Source: Acidimicrobiales bacterium
Lineage (GTDB): Bacteria; Actinomycetota; Acidimicrobiia; Acidimicrobiales; Acidimicrobilacustridaceae
DNA: 9,700 nt
NCBI GenBank assembly: GCA_023264135.1
Contig: JALQSZ010000044.1
Span: 1 to 9,700, forward strand
Direction: 5' to 3'
Below are positions 5,999 through 9,700 of this stretch, piece after piece; position 1 is the first letter of the stretch, and each line of letters opens with the position of its first letter. The notes beneath the pieces are model-generated. The model had not been told where the DNA came from. It saw nothing but the letters and a program-made list of their open reading frames with translations, and ran no database searches. A program made the translations under genes and the position numbers.

Positions 5999-6007
5999 TG
6001 TGGACCA
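5999..6007 (-). promoter_or_regulatory. DnaA box in oriC (one mismatch)
   Basis: TGTGGACCA has one mismatch to TGTGGACAA. TGTGGAAGA (6009-6017) follows in the same orientation with two mismatches. Both are oriented opposite to the perfect box at 6061. Confidence 0.5.
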
Positions 6008-6060
6008 CTGTGGAAGACGCAGGGACAACAAAACGCCCATTACGCTGGGAAAATACCGAG

Positions 6061-6076
6061 TTGTCCACAATCCACA
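6061..6076 (+). promoter_or_regulatory. perfect DnaA box plus adjacent weak box
   Basis: TTGTCCACA (6061-6069) is an exact match to the actinobacterial DnaA-box consensus and the only exact one in the window. A second ATCCACA core (box 6068-6076, two mismatches) follows in the same orientation only 7 bp downstream, so the two 9-mers share two bases. They point toward the AT-rich region, the arrangement from which DnaA filaments extend onto single-stranded DNA in Bacillus. Confidence 0.75.
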
Positions 6077-6080
6077 ACGC

Positions 6081-6095
6081 TTATTACCACTACTA
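6081..6095 (+). promoter_or_regulatory. DnaA-trio-like element
   Basis: After the boxes and a short CGC spacer come five trinucleotides: TTA TTA CCA CTA CTA. Their complements read 3'-AAT AAT GGT GAT GAT-5'. The established DnaA-trio of Bacillus subtilis is built on a repeated 3'-GAT-5' in the same position between box and unwinding element. Four of five triplets here end in TA or keep the middle A-T pair; CCA is the weakest. Confidence 0.55.
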
Positions 6096-6125
6096 CCTAT
6101 TTCTCATTCTTTTTTATAACGACAA
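6096..6125. other. AT-rich DNA unwinding element
   Basis: This is the most AT-rich stretch of the window, including a run of six T followed by ATAAC, in an otherwise GC-rich region. It directly follows the trio-like element. TATAAC at 6115-6120 could also serve as a -10 for dnaN, 39 bp before its start, although no clear -35 accompanies it. Confidence 0.6.
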
Positions 6126-6159
6126 CAAGCTCGACCGTTTGTCAGGAAAGTGAGCCGAC

Positions 6160-7260
6160 GTGAAGTTCCGTTGTGAGCGAGATCCACTCGTCGAAGCCAT
6201 CTCCGTAGCCTCTCGTGGCGTCACCACTCGCAGTGGTGGTCGTCAAGCACTCATGGGTCTCAACATGGTGCTGGTTGGCGATCATTTGCAGGTCACCGGA
6301 AGTGATCAAGAGTTAGCCATCATCGCCACCGCCTCGGTTTCTGGATCCAGAGACGGAACGGTGCTCGTGCCGGCGAAACTTCTCACCGAGATTGTTCGCA
6401 ACCTGCCTGAAGGTGCCGTCACCTTCGAGGCCGACGACAACGAGGTCCGAATCGGTTCAGGGCGTTCGCAATTCGCAGTGAAGACCATTGCGGTTGATTA
6501 CCCGCCGATGCCCGAGGCACCAGAGTCCGCCGCAACGATCGACGCTGCATTGCTGCGCGATGCGATCTCGCAGGTTGTTTCTGCCGCTAGCACCGACGAA
6601 TCGCGAAAGTTCGAACTCACTGGTGTGTCGATCTCTGCGCAAGGAACCGGTATCCGCCTCGTTGCAACCGATACCTATCGCCTCGCGATTCGCGATCTTC
6701 CTGGCACCTCGATCCTGACTGAAGGACAAAAAGTTCTTGTGCCGTCTTCGGCGCTGAAAGAACTCAATCGTCTTCTCACGACTGCAGAGAGCGTCACCAT
6801 TCGTCTTGCCGAACGACATGTTTCGTTCGAGGTCGACGGTGTTCGTCTTGTCAGCCAACTCATCGAGGGAAGTTTCCCCGATTACGAAAACCTTCTTCCG
6901 AAAACGCCCGACTCGCATCCGAACCGACTCACCATCGAACGCGAGACATTCCTCGAAGCATTGAAGCGCGTAGGCCTTCTTTCCAAGGAAAACACCAAGA
7001 TTCGCCTCGATATCAAAAGCGATTCCGTCGAACTCATTGCGGAAAGTTTCGATGTTGGTAAGGCCGATGAATTCATCGACGCTCGTCACGTCGGCGAAGA
7101 ACTTGAGATTTCGTTCAACCCCGAATATCTGCGTGCGGGAATCGAAGCTGCTCCTTCCGACGAAATCACGATTGAAATTGCCCGACCAACAAGTCCGGTC
7201 CTTATCCGCGGCAACGAGACCGAAGAGTTCCTGTATCTGTTGATGCCGATCCGTAACTGA
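6160..7260 (+). CDS. dnaN: DNA polymerase III beta subunit (sliding clamp)
   Basis: This 366-residue protein is a full-length beta clamp. It forms a ring around DNA as a dimer and tethers the replicative polymerase and other clamp-binding proteins. The three clamp domains fall at about 1-120, 128-245 and 246-366. The typical opening MKFRCERDPLVEAI, the hydrophobic-cleft segment TDTYRLA (170-176), GSFPDYENLLP and the C-terminus YLLMPIRN are all present. The start is GTG 6160, preceded by AGGAAAG nine bases upstream. It lies immediately downstream of oriC and ends one base before recF, so the two are co-transcribed. Its codon use appears less GC-rich than that of rsmG or yidC. Confidence 0.97.
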   Translation: MKFRCERDPLVEAISVASRGVTTRSGGRQALMGLNMVLVGDHLQVTGSDQELAIIATASVSGSRDGTVLVPAKLLTEIVRNLPEGAVTFEADDNEVRIGSGRSQFAVKTIAVDYPPMPEAPESAATIDAALLRDAISQVVSAASTDESRKFELTGVSISAQGTGIRLVATDTYRLAIRDLPGTSILTEGQKVLVPSSALKELNRLLTTAESVTIRLAERHVSFEVDGVRLVSQLIEGSFPDYENLLPKTPDSHPNRLTIERETFLEALKRVGLLSKENTKIRLDIKSDSVELIAESFDVGKADEFIDARHVGEELEISFNPEYLRAGIEAAPSDEITIEIARPTSPVLIRGNETEEFLYLLMPIRN

Positions 7261-7261
7261 C

Positions 7262-8341
7262 GTGCGCCTCGCTCGTCTCTGGCTCACCGATTTTCGGTCC
7301 TATGCCAGCGCGGATATTTCGTTTGCACCAGGCCTCACTGCACTCCTTGGCCAAAATGGCGAAGGAAAAACCAACGTCATGGAAGCGATTGGATACCTCG
7401 CGACCTTGTCGTCATTTCGTGGTGCGCCAAACGATGCGCTTGTTCGAGCCGGCGCGAACTCGGCAATCATCAGAGCGGAAGGCGAACGGGAAGGACGCCA
7501 ACTGCTGATTGAGGCGGAACTGGCCGCGAGTGGACGCGGTCGAGTGCAGGTCAACAAACAAAAATTGGCGAGAACTCGCGATCTCCTTGGCGCGCTTCGG
7601 GTGTCGGTGTTTGCACCCGACGACCTTGAACTCGTGAAAGGTGGTCCGGCCGAGCGACGCCGCTATTTGGATGACGCGTTAGTGGCCCGCCGGCCCGCAT
7701 TCGATTCGTTGCGGTCGGACCTCGATCGCATTCTCCGACAGCGAAATGCGCTACTGAAACAAGCGGGGGGCCGACTCAGTCCAGAAGTCGAAGCCACGTT
7801 GTTGGTGTGGGACACCAAGTTGATCGAAACCGGCGAGGCCCTTGCCGATGCACGCGATGAACTCGTTCAAGAACTCGGTCCGGCACTCGATCTCGCCTAC
7901 TCCCAAGTGGCGGGCCGCCCGGTTCCCGTCACCGTCACCTACGACGCACCGTGGAGAACTCAAGGGTTAGCAGCCGCCCTTGAAGCAGCTCGACGCGATG
8001 AATTGCGGCGAGGCGTCTCACTTGTTGGTCCGCATCGAGACGACCTTGTGCTGCATCTCGATCAATTGCCGTCGCGAACGCACGCATCGCAAGGAGAACA
8101 GCGTTCGCTTGCGTTGGCACTCCGTCTTGCGGCGCATCGAGTGGTGACTGATGCGACGGGAAGCTCACCGATTCTTTTGCTCGACGATGTTTTCTCCGAA
8201 CTCGATCCCGATCGAAGCGCTGCGCTCCTCGAACATTTGCCTCCAGGACAAACCGTGTTGTCGAGTGCCGCTGGACTCCCGCCGGGAGCATCTCCGGAAC
8301 TGGTGTTGCGCGTTTCGAACGCGACCATTCGACCTGACTAG
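7262..8341 (+). CDS. recF: DNA replication and repair protein RecF
   Basis: This 359-residue SMC-like ATPase acts with RecO and RecR to load RecA at single-stranded gaps. Walker A GQNGEGKTN is at 30-38, the ABC signature SQGEQ at 276-280 and Walker B ILLLDDVFSELD at 304-315. The conserved RRRYLDD (132-138) and GPHRDD (256-261) are also present. Length and motifs match the family. The start GTG 7262 comes one base after the dnaN stop, with no separate ribosome-binding site, which suggests translational coupling to dnaN. The next gene, dciA, follows after 74 bp. Confidence 0.97.
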   Translation: MRLARLWLTDFRSYASADISFAPGLTALLGQNGEGKTNVMEAIGYLATLSSFRGAPNDALVRAGANSAIIRAEGEREGRQLLIEAELAASGRGRVQVNKQKLARTRDLLGALRVSVFAPDDLELVKGGPAERRRYLDDALVARRPAFDSLRSDLDRILRQRNALLKQAGGRLSPEVEATLLVWDTKLIETGEALADARDELVQELGPALDLAYSQVAGRPVPVTVTYDAPWRTQGLAAALEAARRDELRRGVSLVGPHRDDLVLHLDQLPSRTHASQGEQRSLALALRLAAHRVVTDATGSSPILLLDDVFSELDPDRSAALLEHLPPGQTVLSSAAGLPPGASPELVLRVSNATIRPD

Positions 8342-8403
8342 GCCCAAGTACGTCAGAAACGCCGGAAAACGTTGTCCTACGGCGCTCTCGCCGCTGCGGT
8401 CCG

Positions 8404-8409
8404 TACACT
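8404..8409 (+). promoter_or_regulatory. candidate -10 element for dciA
   Basis: TACACT ends six bases before the dciA ATG, so transcription would begin at or next to the A of the start codon. No ribosome-binding site precedes that ATG, which fits a leaderless mRNA. No good -35 is seen at normal spacing. Confidence 0.45.
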
Positions 8410-8415
8410 TCGACC

Positions 8416-8751
8416 ATGCCGTGGGAACCATTACCTGAGGAGTCAACCGGTGATCCGGTGTCGATGCATGCAAGTCTCGACCGCATCGTTCGTCATCTCG
8501 GTGGACCCTCGGCTGACGTGACCACGCGCGTTTTTGGACGGTGGCCCGAACTCGTTGGCGATGCGGTTGCTGCACAAAGTCGGCCAGTTGCGATGAAGGG
8601 GACAACGCTTGTTGTTGCGGTGTCGGATCCCGCGTGGGCAACACAATTGCGATTCCTTGAACACGATCTCATCGAACGACTTCGCGCAGAGTTGGGTCGC
8701 GATGCAATCGACGCGATCGATGTACGAGTTCGTCCAGAACAGGCTGGTTGA
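8416..8751 (+). CDS. dciA: DciA/DUF721 replicative helicase loader-operator
   Basis: This 111-residue protein carries the DUF721 (DciA) domain over most of its length. It has GRWPELVGDAVAAQSRPVAM with the conserved tryptophan at 43, then TLVVAVSDPAWATQLRFL with the second tryptophan at 74, and a helix up to about 93. DciA is the ancestral partner of the replicative helicase DnaB in bacteria lacking DnaC or DnaI. In Mycobacterium the homologue occupies the same place between recF and gyrB. The protein is much shorter than the mycobacterial form (about 190 residues) and lacks its long N-terminal extension. There is no Shine-Dalgarno before ATG 8416. A second ATG at 8464 is possible but would remove only non-conserved residues. 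Confidence 0.9.
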   Translation: MPWEPLPEESTGDPVSMHASLDRIVRHLGGPSADVTTRVFGRWPELVGDAVAAQSRPVAMKGTTLVVAVSDPAWATQLRFLEHDLIERLRAELGRDAIDAIDVRVRPEQAG

Positions 8752-8762
8752 CCCTGTTGCAT

Positions 8763-8780
8763 TCGTGCGCCGACGCACGA
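8763..8780 (+). terminator. possible weak terminator after dciA
   Basis: TCGTGCG and CGCACGA form a perfect 7-bp stem around a 4-nt loop, 11 bases after the dciA stop. Only a short TGATTTG follows, so intrinsic termination would be inefficient. It may separate dciA from gyrB transcription. Confidence 0.35.
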
Positions 8781-8823
8781 TGATTTGCCGCTGGTAATAC
8801 CCGGAAAACACGCGTGTCGCTGG

Positions 8824-8829
8824 TAGGAT
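8824..8829 (+). promoter_or_regulatory. candidate gyrB -10 element
   Basis: TAGGAT is a good -10 for high-GC bacteria and lies about 105 bp before the gyrB start. Transcription would begin near 8836. No -35 consensus is evident at 16-18 bp. Confidence 0.35.
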
Positions 8830-8838
8830 CTTCGGGCT

Positions 8839-8910
8839 GTGACAGACGCAGTTCGAACGTCGAATTCGCAGTTTGTACCTGTTGATCTCGTAATCAAGAC
8901 ACCGGCGTAG
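8839..8910 (+). CDS. possible 23-codon upstream ORF in the gyrB leader
   Basis: A GTG directly after the predicted transcription start opens a 23-codon frame (VTDAVRTSNSQFVPVDLVIK, then TPA) ending in TAG, 24 bases before the gyrB start. It has no ribosome-binding site and would have to be translated leaderless. I do not recognise the peptide. It could equally be a chance open frame in a leader. Confidence 0.2.
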   Translation: MTDAVRTSNSQFVPVDLVIKTPA

Positions 8911-8934
8911 TACCGGTAAGGGGAAGCCCAAAGC

Positions 8935-9700
8935 GTGGCGAAAACCACCGAAGAGTACGGCGCAAAAGACATCACGATCCTCGAGGGTCTTGAGGCGGTG
9001 CGCAAACGACCCGGTATGTACATCGGATCAACTGGTCCAGCTGGTCTGCACCATTTGGTCTACGAAGTCGTCGATAACTCCGTCGACGAAGCGATGGCCG
9101 GTCACGCGTCGCGAATCGACGTCACGTTGTTGCCCGACGGGGGCTGTGAGGTCGTCGACGATGGCCGCGGTATTCCGGTCGATAAGCATCCCGATCCGAA
9201 GATGAAGGGGATGAGTGCGGCCGAGGTCGTGCTCACCGTGCTTCACGCTGGCGGAAAGTTCGGCGGTGGCGGCTACAAGGTGTCCGGCGGCCTTCACGGT
9301 GTGGGTATCTCCGTGGTGAACGCGTTGTCCGAGCGTGTCGAGGTCGAAATCGACCACTCCGACAACCGCCACTACATGGACTTCACCAACGGCGGAAAGC
9401 TCACCACCAAACTCGAGGTGCGCGGGAAGGCGCCGAAGGGTCGCACCGGTACCACGGTCCGGTTCTGGCCCGACCCCACCATTTTCGACGAAACCGTTTT
9501 CCGCGCACAGACGCTGCTCGAGCGATTCCAGATGATGGCCTTCCTCAATAAGGGTCTCGAGATTCGTTTCCAGGACAAGCGTCCCGATGCCACGAACCCT
9601 GAACCGGTCGTTTTCAAATACGCCGGCGGCATCATCGACTTCGTTCGCCACATCAATTCCTCGAAAGAAGCCCTCTTCAAGAAGGTCGGCTACTACGAAC
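8935..9700 (+). CDS. gyrB: DNA gyrase subunit B (C-terminal part beyond window)
   Basis: The first 255 residues of GyrB are present and the gene runs off the right edge. GyrB is the ATPase half of gyrase, which introduces negative supercoils ahead of forks. The GHKL ATPase motifs are complete: [10 protein letters not shown] at 44-53 with catalytic Glu44 and Mg-binding Asn48, DGRGIP at 76-81, and the glycine-rich lid GGLHGVG at 118-124. The N-terminal [18 protein letters not shown] is typical. The start is GTG 8935, with AAGGGGA ten bases upstream. It could be the only type II subunit or have a ParE paralogue elsewhere; its place beside recF and dciA favours GyrB. gyrA usually follows. Confidence 0.96.
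   Translation, partial: MAKTTEEYGAKDITILEGLEAVRKRPGMYIGSTGPAGLHHLVYEVVDNSVDEAMAGHASRIDVTLLPDGGCEVVDDGRGIPVDKHPDPKMKGMSAAEVVLTVLHAGGKFGGGGYKVSGGLHGVGISVVNALSERVEVEIDHSDNRHYMDFTNGGKLTTKLEVRGKAPKGRTGTTVRFWPDPTIFDETVFRAQTLLERFQMMAFLNKGLEIRFQDKRPDATNPEPVVFKYAGGIIDFVRHINSSKEALFKKVGYYE

Larger units (their letters stand above)
5841..6159. other. oriC: chromosomal replication origin oriC (dnaA-dnaN intergenic)
   Basis: This 319-bp gene-free stretch between dnaA and dnaN is the expected place of oriC. Its left half is GC-rich with hairpin potential and box-like GTGGAC motifs, near 5903, 5915 and 5948. Stronger DnaA boxes lie at 5999-6007 and 6061-6069. From 6079 to about 6125 the base composition switches abruptly to AT-rich, with a TTTTTTATAAC run, the presumed unwinding element. 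Gene direction also diverges from this neighbourhood. GC skew and origin mapping cannot be done from this window alone. Confidence 0.9.

Noticed and set aside
6457..7287. 276-codon open frame on the minus strand, antisense to dnaN
   Set aside because: dnaN is certain on the plus strand. The antisense frame shows no family motif and arises from codon bias of the opposite strand.
1..9700. Mobile elements, CRISPR arrays, tRNA/rRNA genes or an unknown defence/biosynthetic system
   Set aside because: All long coding regions are accounted for by conserved origin-region families, and I saw no repeat arrays, transposase motifs or structural RNA signatures.

Overview
This window is the replication-origin region of a bacterial chromosome with moderately high GC. 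The gene order is the classic one: parA | rsmG | jag | yidC | yidD | rnpA | rpmH <- -> dnaA | oriC | dnaN | recF | dciA | gyrB. The dciA (DUF721) gene between recF and gyrB, the DnaA-box type TTGTCCACA, the parS type TGTTTCACGTGAAACA, frequent GTG starts and the base composition all point to Actinomycetota. The protein style (very short DciA, Jag with a proline/alanine/arginine-rich linker, YidC with a long basic tail) suggests a deep branch such as Acidimicrobiia. That class-level placement is an inference from memory, not a search result.

Left arm (minus strand, 1-4097). The rpmH-rnpA-yidD-yidC-jag genes form one tightly packed operon. rpmH/rnpA overlap by CTGA and rnpA/yidD by ATGA, and the later gaps are only 3 and 6 bp. 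A perfect 12-bp-stem hairpin after jag (1235-1263) is a good terminator. The operon supplies ribosomal protein L34, the RNase P protein and the membrane-protein insertion machinery. Beyond it come rsmG (16S rRNA methyltransferase) and, across a 250-bp gap with two perfect parS centromere sites, the first 99 codons of parA, which runs off the left edge.

Centre (4098-6159). The divergent rpmH/dnaA intergenic region carries candidate promoters for both directions and a small cluster of DnaA-box-like sites. dnaA is complete. The dnaA-dnaN gap carries the best DnaA box of the window, TTGTCCACA. It is followed at once by a second, weaker box, a short GC spacer, a run of trinucleotides resembling the DnaA-trio element and an AT-rich unwinding region. 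This is the likely site of origin melting.

Right arm (plus strand, 6160-9700). dnaN (sliding clamp), recF (gap repair; 1-bp gap to dnaN), dciA (helicase loader/operator) and gyrB (partial at the right edge) are co-oriented with replication leaving the origin.

All genes belong to known families. I found no mobile element, CRISPR array, tRNA, rRNA or unknown multi-gene system. The points worth a second look are small: an apparent CTG start for rnpA coupled to the rpmH stop, a parS site extended to a 24-bp perfect palindrome, the melting-module architecture of oriC, box-like repeats inside the dnaA linker, a probably leaderless dciA, a short upstream ORF before gyrB, a foldable rpmH leader, and a YidC lacking the usual groove arginine.
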